This document shows positions 56,475-64,000 of a stretch of DNA of 64,000 bases, piece after piece. A model generated the notes under the pieces. It was not told the origin of the DNA, ran no database searches, and saw nothing but the letters and a program-made list of their open reading frames with translations. The DNA is from Mesorhizobium sp. Lineage in GTDB: Bacteria > Pseudomonadota > Alphaproteobacteria > Rhizobiales > Rhizobiaceae. How positions within the stretch are numbered: the stretch's first letter is position 1; each line of letters opens with the position of its first letter. The stretch is from NCBI RefSeq assembly GCF_024710845.1, contig NZ_JANJTZ010000018.1:85185-149184 (forward strand). The letters are read 5' to 3'. The translations under genes were made by a program, and so were the position numbers.

Positions 56475-58445
56475 TTGTTGAAGAGTGCAATCATAGATCG
56501 GACGTCAGGCACGTCCGAAACCGCTCATCGCAGCCGGTTATCGCGCCGCACCGCCCATTGGCTTGGAATGGCACGCAATATCACGACGACGATCCTGATC
56601 GCCGCGGTGCTGACATTCGCAGTTGAGGCGGTCGCTCGCGGATCGGTCGGCGAATCGCTCCTGTTCTTCGTCGAGCCCTATCGGCCGGCGCTCGCGACAG
56701 TCGCGCTGTTCACGCTCTTGCTGCTCGTGCTCGACGCGCTGCTCGGACGGCTGCACATGGGCGTGCTGGTTCTTGCGCCCATTGTTCTCGGGCTGGCCGC
56801 AACCGGATTGCAGAAATCCTACTATCTCGGCGACCCGCTCTATCCCACCGACTTCCTCTACGGCCGGCAGATTCTCGAACTGCTGCCGTTGCTCGCCCGC
56901 GAACGGGTGGGAACGGCGGTGCTGATCGTGCTGATCTTCGCCGCGCTCGCGGTGCTCGTGCCGATGGCCTGGATCGGCTGGCGCCGGCGCGGACGCGCGA
57001 TTCTCCTGTCGGACCGGATGTTCCGGCTCGCCGTCGCAGTGCCGCTGATCGCGCTCTATGCGTCGATCCTCGATTACTCGACTTTCTCCTGGACCCGCGA
57101 CCGGTTGCGGATCAGCCCGATGATGTGGGACCAGAAGGCGAATTACCAGCATAACGGGTTCACGCTGGCCTTCGCGCTCAATGTGCCGATGGCGAAGGTC
57201 TCTGCACCCGAGGGCTATTCGCCCGAGGCGGTCCTGTCCGCCGGCAAGCCGGTCGTCCAGCCGATCAGCATGCCGGAGGAGCGCCCCGACATCATCATGG
57301 TGATGAGCGAATCCTTTTGGGATCCGACCCGCCTGCCCGGTGTCACGTTGACGCCCGACCCGCTGTCGTTCACCCGCGAGCATCAGTCCGGCCATATCTT
57401 CTCGCCGGAATTCGGCGGTATGACCGCGAATGTCGAATTCGAGGCCCTGACCGGCTTCTCGAACGCGTTCCTTCCCTATGGCAGCATCCCATACCAGCAA
57501 TATGTGCGCAATTCGGCGCCGACGCTCGCCTCCTTCCTCAGGAGCGAGGGCTACGAGACGCAGGCCATGCATCCCTTCGAAGGCTGGTTCTGGAACCGCG
57601 CCCAGGTCTACGAAGCTTTCGGCTTCGAGGATTTCCGCTCGGTCGAGAACATGCCGAAGATGGAGACGCGCGGCACGCTGGTCTCCGACGATGCGCTGAC
57701 CGACCAGATCATCGCGCGGGCGGAACGGGCGAGCGACCCACTCTTCCTCTTCGCGGTGACGCTGCAAAGCCACGGCCCCTACGAGCCCGGCCGCTACCCG
57801 CAGGAGTCGATCAAGGTCGGCGGCAGGATGGACGACTGGACGCGCGGCTCCGTTGCGACATTCGCCGAAGGCATGCATGACGCCGACAAGTCGATGCGTC
57901 GCCTGATAGAATGGGCAGAAGAGCGCGAGCGGCCGACCGTGATCGCCTATTTCGGCGACCATCTGCCCCCGCTGGGGCCCGCCTATGTCGGGACAGGGTT
58001 CCTCGACGACAATGTGGCGCCACGCACGGGCTCGACCGGCGAGATGAAGCGGGTGCGCGAAACGCCGCTGGTCGTCTGGTCCAACCGCAAGGGCAGCGCG
58101 AAGGACATCGGCACGGTCAGCCCCTCCTTCATGCCGCTCCTGGTGCTGAGGCAGGCGGGGATCAAGCATCCTTACTACACGGGCCTGCTCGGCGAGCTGC
58201 ACGACCGCTACAGGGTCATCGACCGGCACCTTCTGATCGACGCCGACGGCATAGGCATCCGCGACTGGTCGCGCAGCAAGCAGCCAGACCAACTGGTCAC
58301 CGACATGCGCCTGCTGCAGTACGATGCTCTGTTCGGCGAGAAGCTTGGCACCAAGCGCTTCTTCCCGAAGCGGTCGCCGATGGGACCGCTTATCGCAGGT
58401 CCATTGCCCGGTCCGCGCTTGTCATCCGGCCGAAACCCTGTATAA
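56475..58445 (+). CDS. LTA-synthase-like phosphoglycerol transferase (sulfatase fold)
   Basis: About 656 aa. Five TM helices at the N-terminus (TILIAAVLTFAVEAVA; TVALFTLLLLVLDALL; VLVLAPIVLGLAAT and others) precede a periplasmic alkaline-phosphatase-like domain. The LtaS metal/nucleophile set is conserved: VMSESFWDP (Glu), GGMTANVEFE (nucleophilic Thr), and YFGDHLPPLG (Asp-His). In Gram-negatives such proteins decorate periplasmic glucans with phosphoglycerol (OpgB, CgmB). Start unclear: TTG 56475 with GGGGA 7 nt upstream, or ATG 56568 without a good site. Divergent from fabD. Confidence 0.85.
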   Translation: MLKSAIIDRTSGTSETAHRSRLSRRTAHWLGMARNITTTILIAAVLTFAVEAVARGSVGESLLFFVEPYRPALATVALFTLLLLVLDALLGRLHMGVLVLAPIVLGLAATGLQKSYYLGDPLYPTDFLYGRQILELLPLLARERVGTAVLIVLIFAALAVLVPMAWIGWRRRGRAILLSDRMFRLAVAVPLIALYASILDYSTFSWTRDRLRISPMMWDQKANYQHNGFTLAFALNVPMAKVSAPEGYSPEAVLSAGKPVVQPISMPEERPDIIMVMSESFWDPTRLPGVTLTPDPLSFTREHQSGHIFSPEFGGMTANVEFEALTGFSNAFLPYGSIPYQQYVRNSAPTLASFLRSEGYETQAMHPFEGWFWNRAQVYEAFGFEDFRSVENMPKMETRGTLVSDDALTDQIIARAERASDPLFLFAVTLQSHGPYEPGRYPQESIKVGGRMDDWTRGSVATFAEGMHDADKSMRRLIEWAEERERPTVIAYFGDHLPPLGPAYVGTGFLDDNVAPRTGSTGEMKRVRETPLVVWSNRKGSAKDIGTVSPSFMPLLVLRQAGIKHPYYTGLLGELHDRYRVIDRHLLIDADGIGIRDWSRSKQPDQLVTDMRLLQYDALFGEKLGTKRFFPKRSPMGPLIAGPLPGPRLSSGRNPV

Positions 58446-58481
58446 GCGCCCCCAATCTGCCGGTCCCAGCTGGGGGCTGAA

Positions 58482-58527
58482 CGGAGGGCCGGAGGTTTGA
58501 ACCTCCGTCGTGAAGGAAAAATCCTTC
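58482..58527 (+). promoter_or_regulatory. Leader with competing stems upstream of rpsF
   Basis: The 225-nt stretch before rpsF folds in alternative ways. cggagg (58482-58487) and ggaggt (58491-58496) can both pair with acctccg (58501-58507), so the two stems are mutually exclusive. A third stem, gaagga (58512-58517) with tccttc (58522-58527), follows. S6/S18 operons in many bacteria carry an S6:S18-binding leader; whether this is one cannot be told by eye. Confidence 0.4.
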
Positions 58528-58670
58528 CGCCTCCCGTGTCTCCGCTCTCGACCGTCTCGTGATGCTCCTTTCTTCCCCGAAGAGACCGCAGGGTCGTCCA
58601 AGGGTCCAAGAGAAGTTGCAGAGGCTTTAGCCGCCGGGACCGACAGGGAAACGAAGAAAGGCAAAGAACA

Positions 58671-59159
58671 ATGGCACTATACGAGCATGTGTTCCTTGCC
58701 CGGCAGGATCTCTCGCAGCAGCAGATCGATGCACTTGTCGAGCAGTACAAGGGCGTCATCACCGCTGGCGGGGGCTCGGTCGGCAGGGTCGAGAACTGGG
58801 GACTGAAGTCCCTCACCTACCGCGTCAACAAGAACCGCAAAGCCTACTACACCCTGATGGACATCACCGCTCCGGCTGCTGCCGTAAAGGAGATGGAGCG
58901 CCAGATGGGCCTGTCGGAAGACGTCCTGCGCTTCATGACCATCAAGGTCGAGAAGCATGAGGAAGGCCAGTCGGCGATGCTGCAGAAGCGCGACCGTGAC
59001 GACCGTGGCGATCGCGGCGATCGTGGCGACCGCCCGTCCCGCTTCGGCGACCGCGACCGCGGCGACCGTCCGCCCCGCAGCTTCGGCGGCGACCGTGACG
59101 GTGGTGGTGACCGTGGTCCGCGCCGTCCGCGCGAGAGCTTCGAAGGAGCAGCAGAATAA
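58671..59159 (+). CDS. rpsF: 30S ribosomal protein S6
   Basis: 162 aa. The ferredoxin-like S6 core (~1-100) starts [20 protein letters not shown] and contains [20 protein letters not shown]. The C-terminal ~60 residues are a low-complexity tail of RGD/DRGDRP repeats, much longer than in E. coli S6, whose tail is Glu-rich. One-base overlap with rpsR. S6 binds S18 on the platform of the 30S subunit. Confidence 0.96.
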   Translation: MALYEHVFLARQDLSQQQIDALVEQYKGVITAGGGSVGRVENWGLKSLTYRVNKNRKAYYTLMDITAPAAAVKEMERQMGLSEDVLRFMTIKVEKHEEGQSAMLQKRDRDDRGDRGDRGDRPSRFGDRDRGDRPPRSFGGDRDGGGDRGPRRPRESFEGAAE

Positions 59160-59407
59160 TGGCCGAGACCGTTTCCGCGCCCCAGCGGCGCCCCTTCCAC
59201 CGCCGTCGCAAGACCTGCCCGTTCTCGGGCGCCAATGCGCCGCGCATCGACTACAAGGACGTGCGTCTGCTGCAGCGCTACATTTCCGAGCGCGGCAAGA
59301 TCGTGCCGTCCCGCATCACCGCGGTGAGCCAGAAGAAGCAGCGCGAACTCGCCCAGGCGATCAAGCGCGCCCGCTTCCTCGCGCTTCTGCCCTACGTGGT
59401 GCGTTGA
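59159..59407 (+). CDS. rpsR: 30S ribosomal protein S18
   Basis: 82 aa. [20 protein letters not shown] and [20 protein letters not shown] are invariant S18 blocks. Its ATG overlaps the rpsF stop (TAATG), giving equimolar partners. Confidence 0.97.
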   Translation: MAETVSAPQRRPFHRRRKTCPFSGANAPRIDYKDVRLLQRYISERGKIVPSRITAVSQKKQRELAQAIKRARFLALLPYVVR

Positions 59408-59419
59408 TGAACTGACGAA

Positions 59420-59441
59420 GCGGGCGGCCACGGCCGCCCGC
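59420..59441 (+). terminator. Hairpin after rpsR
   Basis: 9-bp stem gcgggcggc (59420-59428) with gccgcccgc (59433-59441), 4-nt loop, 12 nt after the rpsR stop. The following ctctcctt is only partly U-rich, so it may be an attenuator that reduces rplI expression rather than a full stop. The remaining ~170 nt to rplI hold no gene. Confidence 0.55.
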
Positions 59442-59613
59442 CTCTCCTTCCGCGACGGGCGCGGCAGGCTGATGAAAATCCCGAGTTGGGCGACATCGCC
59501 CTAACTGCCGCGACGGCAGGACAGCGACATAAAGGCCTTCCGGCCGCCGCTTCCTTTACGATCGCGCACGCAATCACCGCCGGGCCTCCGGCGACACGAA
59601 AAGGAACGGAACC

Positions 59614-60189
59614 ATGGAAGTCATTCTTCTCGAACGTATTTCCCGCCTTGGCCAGATGGGCGACACCGTCAAGGTCAAGGACGGCTTCGGCCGCAACTTC
59701 CTCCTGCCGCAGGGCAAGGCGCTACGCGCCAACGCCGCGAACAAGAAGAAGTTCGAGGGCCAGCGCGCCCAGCTCGAAGCCCGCAACCTCGAGCGCAAGT
59801 CAGAGGCTCAGCAGGTCGCTGACCGGCTCGACGGCAAGTCGTTCATCGCCGTGCGCTCCGCCGGCGAGACGGGCCAGCTCTACGGCTCGGTTTCGACCCG
59901 CGACATCGCCGAACTGCTGACGGCGGAAGGCTTCACCGTCTCGCGCAACCAGGTTGAGCTGAACCAGCCGATCAAGGAGATCGGCGTGCGCAACGTCGCG
60001 ATCCTGCTCCACCCCGAGGTCGAGGTCACGATCACGCTCAACATCGCCCGCTCCGTCGATGAGGCCGAGCGTCAGGCAAAGGGCGAAACGCTGACGACCG
60101 CGGAAGCGATCTACGGCGACGACATCAACGAGAACGCCCGTCCGGACGCTTTCTTCGATCCGACGGCAGAGGAAGGCGACGAGGAGTAA
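59614..60189 (+). CDS. rplI: 50S ribosomal protein L9
   Basis: 191 aa. N-terminal domain [36 protein letters not shown], the long connecting helix ([20 protein letters not shown]) and the C-terminal domain. The C-terminus extends by ~35 residues rich in Glu and Asp ([19 protein letters not shown]) beyond the E. coli length. Followed by a strong terminator. Confidence 0.97.
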   Translation: MEVILLERISRLGQMGDTVKVKDGFGRNFLLPQGKALRANAANKKKFEGQRAQLEARNLERKSEAQQVADRLDGKSFIAVRSAGETGQLYGSVSTRDIAELLTAEGFTVSRNQVELNQPIKEIGVRNVAILLHPEVEVTITLNIARSVDEAERQAKGETLTTAEAIYGDDINENARPDAFFDPTAEEGDEE

Positions 60190-60215
60190 AACTCCTCCAG
60201 CCAAGCTCGATCGAC

Positions 60216-60245
60216 AAGGCCCGGGCGGCTACGCCTGGGCCTTTT
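60216..60245 (+). terminator. Rho-independent terminator of rplI
   Basis: 12-bp stem (one G-T pair) aaggcccgggcg (60216-60227) with cgcctgggcctt (60232-60243), followed by TTTT (60242-60245). A smaller gaggag/ctcctc hairpin overlaps the stop codon at 60181-60197. Confidence 0.8.
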
Positions 60246-60265
60246 CGTTGGTGTCGCTGGCGCAA

Positions 60266-60307
60266 TTGCCGAAATTGCAGGGATCGCTATACTAAGCTTT
60301 CCTTAGT
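60266..60307 (+). promoter_or_regulatory. Probable cfa promoter with an inverted repeat over the -10
   Basis: -35 TTGCCG (60266-60271), 16-nt spacer, -10 TATACT (60288-60293), a good sigma70-like match. The start point would fall near 60300, about 23 nt before the GTG. The -10 is overlapped by actaag (60291-60296) and cttagt (60302-60307), a 6-bp inverted repeat that could be an operator. Confidence 0.5.
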
Positions 60308-60322
60308 TTCGGGGATTGCGTG

Positions 60323-61663
60323 GTGAACAGGCTCTTGAAGAGTGTGGTCAGCGGGCTGGTCCGGACGGGAAATCTGACGGTAACCGGGCCCAAGGGCGTA
60401 TCGGTCCAGTTCGGCGACGGATCGGGCCAGCATGTCCACGTCGTCATTCGTTCGCGCCAGGCCGAACTGGCGATCGCGCTCGACCCGTCGCTCGCACTGC
60501 CGGAAGCCTATATGGACGGCGACCTCGACATCGTCGAGGGCGATATCTTCGAGCTGCTGCGGATCGCCTACCAGAACATGGGGCCGGCCGGAGTGGAAGC
60601 GGTCTGGGCGCGCGCGATCGAAGGCATCCGCTACGGCTTGCGCCGGCTGCACCAGATGAACGACGCGGCGCGATCCCGCGCCAACGTGCACAGCCACTAC
60701 GACCTCTCCGGCGATCTCTACAGGCTCTTCCTCGACGTCGACATGCAGTATTCCTGCGCCTATTTCGAACGGCCGGACATGACGCTCGAAGAGGCACAGG
60801 ACGCCAAGAAGCGTCATATCGCGGCGAAGCTGCGCATGAGCCCGCAGCTCGATGTCCTGGACATCGGCTCGGGCTGGGGTGGGCTCGGCCTCTATCTTGC
60901 GCGCGATTTCGAAGCGAGCGTGCTCGGCGTGACGCTGTCGACCGAGCAGCATGCGGTGTCCAGCCAGCGGGCGCAGGCCGAGCACCTCGACAACCACGTT
61001 CATTTCGAACTGCGCGATTACCGCGACCTGCAGGAACGGTTCGACCGCATCGTCTCGGTCGGCATGTTCGAGCATGTCGGCGTGAACCACTTCCAGACCT
61101 TTTTCGACAAGGCGGCCTCGCTGCTCAAGCCGGACGGCGTGATGCTCCTGCACACGATCGGCCGCACCGGCCGGCCCGTGGCGACCAACGCCTTCATCCG
61201 CAAATACATCTTCCCGGGAGGCTATATCCCGGCGATGTCCGAGATCCTGTCGGCGGTGGAGCGGTCAAGCTTGGCGGTCACGGATGTCGAGGTGCTGCGG
61301 CTGCATTACGCCGAAACGCTGAAGCACTGGCGCGAACGGTTCCGCGCCAACCGGGACAAGGCAAAGGCGCTGTATGACGAGCGTTTCTGCCGGATGTGGG
61401 AGTTCTACCTGGCTGCCTCGGAGGCCTCGTTCCGCTGGCAGGACCTCGTCGTCTTCCAGATCCAGCTGACCAAATCGAACGCGGCGCTGCCGATCACGCG
61501 CGACTACATTGCCGAGGCGGAGCAACGGCTGCGCGACGACGCCCAGAACACCCGGCCGCGCGAGCGCCTGGCACAATCGGGTAGGGACAGCGATCAGCCG
61601 CCGAACAGGCCCATCAGCCCCCTGCCCGCCGCGAAGGCGACCCAGGCGAGGACGCCGAAATAG
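60323..61663 (+). CDS. cfa: Cyclopropane-fatty-acyl-phospholipid synthase family protein
   Basis: 446 aa. Adds a methylene bridge to unsaturated acyl chains of membrane lipids using SAM. Family segments: NVHSHYDLSGDLYRLFLD, MQYSCAYFERPDMTLEEAQ, SAM motif LDIGSGWGGLGLYLA, and VGMFEHVGVNHFQTFF. GGGGA is 7 nt before the GTG at 60323 (60320 is the alternative). The last ~45 residues (from RDDAQNTRPRERLAQ) are polar, unlike the family, and overlap exoD on the other strand. Confidence 0.92.
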   Translation: MNRLLKSVVSGLVRTGNLTVTGPKGVSVQFGDGSGQHVHVVIRSRQAELAIALDPSLALPEAYMDGDLDIVEGDIFELLRIAYQNMGPAGVEAVWARAIEGIRYGLRRLHQMNDAARSRANVHSHYDLSGDLYRLFLDVDMQYSCAYFERPDMTLEEAQDAKKRHIAAKLRMSPQLDVLDIGSGWGGLGLYLARDFEASVLGVTLSTEQHAVSSQRAQAEHLDNHVHFELRDYRDLQERFDRIVSVGMFEHVGVNHFQTFFDKAASLLKPDGVMLLHTIGRTGRPVATNAFIRKYIFPGGYIPAMSEILSAVERSSLAVTDVEVLRLHYAETLKHWRERFRANRDKAKALYDERFCRMWEFYLAASEASFRWQDLVVFQIQLTKSNAALPITRDYIAEAEQRLRDDAQNTRPRERLAQSGRDSDQPPNRPISPLPAAKATQARTPK

Positions 61664-62232
61664 ACTAGCGTCGCCACGATCATCGCGTAGCCACCCAGAA
61701 CCACGACGCCGTCGCGCTGCGACATGCCGACGGCGAGCAGCAGGATCGCGAAGGCCGGCAGCGTGTTCGAGAACGGCACCAGGCCGAGCGGCGCCATCAG
61801 GAGGACGCCGGCGAAGATCAGCGCAAGGCCGTTGATGCGGCTGGCGAACCCGCTGCCGGTAATCGCCTGGGCGCGGGGGCGGATAAAGGCTTCCAGCTTG
61901 GCCACAACAGTCGCCCCGCGGCGCAGGATGCCGGTGAGCTTCACTGCATCCAGGTCCTTGTCCATGAGCCGGTCGGGCAGCCAAGGCATGCGGTTGGTGG
62001 TGATGCCGAGGGCGACGAGGATGATCGCAGCGCCGAAAACCGTGCTGACACCGGGAATCGAGACCGGAATCAGGAATGGGATGGTCAAGAGCGCGCATAG
62101 AAAGAGCAGGCCGTGCTCGCCCACGAGGGACAGCAGCCGGCGAAGCGTGACGGTCGGGCCGTCGATCGAATCGATGGCCCGCGACAAAGCGGCGTAGAGC
62201 GTTTCTCTCGTGTCGGCGAATTCAATGGCCAA
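61594..62232 (-). CDS. exoD: Exopolysaccharide synthesis protein ExoD family
   Basis: 212 aa from a TTG at 62232 that has GGAG 9 nt upstream; an in-frame ATG at 62334 gives 246 aa without a ribosome-binding site. Six TM helices or so, with GPTVTLRRLLSLVGEHGLL, IPFLIPVSIPGVSTVFGAA and LMAPLGLVPFSNTLPAFAILLLA as hallmarks. ExoD mutants of Sinorhizobium are altered in exopolysaccharide and sensitive to alkaline pH. Its 3' end overlaps the cfa tail by 70 nt. Confidence 0.87.
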   Translation of the reverse strand: MAIEFADTRETLYAALSRAIDSIDGPTVTLRRLLSLVGEHGLLFLCALLTIPFLIPVSIPGVSTVFGAAIILVALGITTNRMPWLPDRLMDKDLDAVKLTGILRRGATVVAKLEAFIRPRAQAITGSGFASRINGLALIFAGVLLMAPLGLVPFSNTLPAFAILLLAVGMSQRDGVVVLGGYAMIVATLVYFGVLAWVAFAAGRGLMGLFGG

Positions 62233-62565
62233 GGCTGGCTTCTCCAGAGCGCTTTGCGTCCGACTGGACGGGCAAAGGACAGTTGAGGATTTTTGATCGA
62301 CTGCACCGCCAAGCTGTCCCAGGCAGCTTGCCATCAGGTTAAGGCACGGACAATGCGCCGGATTTCCGGCGGCGAACTTGCCGCCACGACACTATTCCCG
62401 TTTTGTTCGCGACCTCCAGGCGCTATGCTGCGCGTTCGATTCGCGTCAATGGCGAATCTGTCCACTGTTTGCCGCACCTGTGAATCGTGGGCAGTTCCGC
62501 AGGAAATCGCCCCGGCGGACGCGTCGTTCTGTTAGCTCAATTCCCGAGGGAAGAGACGGGACATC
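62233..62565. other. Divergent intergenic region, exoD / dnaB
   Basis: 333 bases with no gene I can support. It must carry promoters for exoD and dnaB. On the plus strand TTGTTC (62403) is followed after 15 nt by TATGCT (62424), a weak promoter candidate. GAGGGAAGAGACGGG at 62547-62561 precedes the dnaB ATG. No repeats. Confidence 0.4.
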
Positions 62566-64000
62566 ATGGCTGAAGCACTGCGCAAGACCGCTCCGGCGGA
62601 CACGCCGCTCTATCGCGAGGCGCCGAACAATATCGAGGCCGAACAGGCGCTCCTCGGTGCCATCCTCGTCAACAACGACGCCTATTACCGGATCTCCGAT
62701 TTCCTGAAGCCGGGACATTTCTACGAGCCGCTGCACCGCAAGATCTTCGAGGTCGCGGGCGAGCTGATCCGCATGGGCAAGATGGCCAATCCGGTGACGA
62801 TCAAGACCTTCCTGCCGGCAGACGGCAAGGTCGGCGATCTCACCGTGCCGCACTATCTGGCCCGCATCGCGGCCGAGGCGGTGACCGTCATCAACGCCGC
62901 CGACTACGGCCGCGCGATCTACGACCTCGCCACGCGGCGCGCCCTGATCACGGTCGGCGAAGACATGGTCAACATCGCCTACGACGCGCCGGTCGACATG
63001 GCGCCGCGCGAGCAGATCGAGGACGCCGAGCGTCGCCTGTTCGAACTGGCGGAGACGGGGCGCTACGACGGCGGCTTCGAGAGCTTCGGTGACGCGGTGC
63101 GCACCGCGATCGACATGGCCGCCGCCGCCTACCAGCGCGACGGACATCTGTCGGGCGTTGCGACGGGCCTGCGCGACCTCGACAACCGCATGGGCGGCCT
63201 GCAGGCGTCCGATCTCGTTATCATCGCCGGCCGCCCGGGCATGGGCAAGACGTCGCTTGCTACCAACATCGCCTTCAACATCGCGGAAAGCTATGTCCCC
63301 GCGCAGCAGGCCGACGGCTCGTTCAAGGCGGCGAACGGCGGCGTGATCGGCTTCTTCTCGCTCGAAATGTCGGCCGAACAGCTCGCCACCCGCATCATTT
63401 CCGAACAGGCGGAAGTCCCCTCCTCCAAGATCCGCCGCGGCGACCTGACGGAAGCCGATTTCGAGAAGCTGGTGGCCTGCACTCAGACGCTGCAGAAGAT
63501 CCCGCTCTATATCGACCAGACCGGCGGCATCTCGATCGCGCAGCTCGCCGCCCGCGCGCGGCGGCTGAAGCGGCAGCGCGGGCTCGATGTTATCGTCATC
63601 GACTATATCCAGCTGATGCAGGGCTCGAGCGCCAAGTCGTCGCAGAACCGCGTGCAGGAAATCACCGAGATCACGACGGGCCTGAAGGCGCTGGCCAAGG
63701 AACTGTCGGTGCCGATCATCGCGCTGTCGCAGCTGTCGCGCCAGGTCGAGAGCCGGGACGACAAGCGCCCCCAGCTCTCCGACCTCCGCGAATCCGGCTC
63801 GATCGAGCAGGACGCCGACGTGGTGCTGTTCGTCTATCGCGACGAGTACTACCTGCAGAACAAGGAGCCGGAGGAAGGCACCCCCGAATACGAGGAGTGG
63901 CGGCAGAAGTACGACCGGGTGAAGGGCAAGGCCGAGGTCATCATCGCCAAGCAGCGCCACGGCCCGACCGGGATGGTCGAGCTGGCGTTCGAGGGCCAGT
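62566..64000 (+). CDS. dnaB: Replicative DNA helicase DnaB (3' end cut by the window)
   Basis: 478 residues visible. N-terminal primase-binding domain (~1-110, NNIEAEQALLGAILVNNDAY), linker, and the RecA-like C-terminal domain with Walker A IAGRPGMGKTSLA, Walker B LDVIVIDYIQLM, and ALSQLSRQVESRDDKRPQLS. It is the hexameric fork helicase. An insert of ~10 residues (ADGSFKAANGG) follows the Walker A helix. About 10-20 C-terminal residues appear to be missing at the window edge. Confidence 0.97.
   Translation, partial: MAEALRKTAPADTPLYREAPNNIEAEQALLGAILVNNDAYYRISDFLKPGHFYEPLHRKIFEVAGELIRMGKMANPVTIKTFLPADGKVGDLTVPHYLARIAAEAVTVINAADYGRAIYDLATRRALITVGEDMVNIAYDAPVDMAPREQIEDAERRLFELAETGRYDGGFESFGDAVRTAIDMAAAAYQRDGHLSGVATGLRDLDNRMGGLQASDLVIIAGRPGMGKTSLATNIAFNIAESYVPAQQADGSFKAANGGVIGFFSLEMSAEQLATRIISEQAEVPSSKIRRGDLTEADFEKLVACTQTLQKIPLYIDQTGGISIAQLAARARRLKRQRGLDVIVIDYIQLMQGSSAKSSQNRVQEITEITTGLKALAKELSVPIIALSQLSRQVESRDDKRPQLSDLRESGSIEQDADVVLFVYRDEYYLQNKEPEEGTPEYEEWRQKYDRVKGKAEVIIAKQRHGPTGMVELAFEGQ

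Noticed and set aside
58990..59115. Repeats within rpsF considered as a CRISPR or satellite
   Set aside because: Short, degenerate, in-frame codon repeats coding a low-complexity tail; no spacers.
62293..62535. 80-codon open frame upstream of dnaB
   Set aside because: No ribosome-binding site, no pattern of a real protein, and lies across the presumed promoter region.

Overview
This 64 kb window is chromosomal DNA of a high-GC alphaproteobacterium, most likely a Hyphomicrobiales member close to Mesorhizobium and other Phyllobacteriaceae. The support is gene order and family content: ppk-ppx, the aapJQMP general amino acid transporter, an HdaA-type DnaA paralogue beside purMN, uvrC-pgsA-moaD-moaE, lptF-lptG-lptD-(SurA-like)-pdxA-rsmA, fabD-fabG-acpP-fabF-mltG-yicC-gmk, rpsF-rpsR-rplI and dnaB. 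Both window edges cut genes: ppx lacks its 3' end and dnaB its 3' end. I assigned families by reading motifs; no database search was possible.

Layout. 1-3.05 kb: polyphosphate metabolism (ppx, ppk). 3.2-6.5 kb: an NDUFS6-like zinc protein with a flavin monooxygenase, a secreted protein of unknown function and a frameshifted TIGR02117/DUF2459-type gene. 6.5-12.9 kb: aapPMQJ, metC and a small secreted protein. 13.0-13.6 kb: tRNA-Arg(TCT), an NDUFS4-like complex I accessory protein and tRNA-Pro(TGG). 13.7-18.6 kb: an STN-like secreted protein, hdaA, an AI-2E/PerM membrane protein, a CDP-alcohol phosphatidyltransferase, then divergent purMN. 18.7-25 kb: a solitary HicB-like antitoxin, a lone molybdopterin oxidoreductase, rlmJ, a small secreted protein with an RNase T2 lipoprotein, a GST and an outer-membrane beta-barrel protein. 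25.4-29.6 kb: a pteridine-reductase-like SDR, uvrC, pgsA, moaD and moaE. 29.8-37 kb: a PAS-GGDEF-EAL protein, ndk, a GST, dinB, rpsU, an ABC-F ATPase and an enoyl-CoA hydratase family protein. 37.05-39.2 kb: a small accessory patch with two structured repeats and three uncharacterised genes. 39.2-49.9 kb: holC, pepA, a PAP2 phosphatase and the LPS-transport/outer-membrane-biogenesis operon through rsmA. 49.9-56.3 kb: gmk, yicC, mltG and fatty-acid synthesis genes. 56.5-64 kb: an LTA-synthase-like phosphoglycerol transferase, ribosomal proteins S6, S18 and L9, a cyclopropane synthase, exoD and dnaB.

Much of the window serves the cell envelope: phospholipid head groups (two CDP-alcohol phosphotransferases), acyl chains (fab genes, cfa), LPS transport (LptF, LptG, LptD), peptidoglycan (MltG) and periplasmic glucan or lipid modification (PAP2, LTA-synthase-like protein, ExoD). 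I found no prophage, transposase, CRISPR array or complete defence system. The features most worth a second look are the lone HicB with a ParD-like tail, the RNase T2 gene that can only start at a non-ATG codon, the frameshifted gene, the two structured repeats near 37-38 kb, and the symmetric GTTAAC boxes over the presumed lptF promoter.
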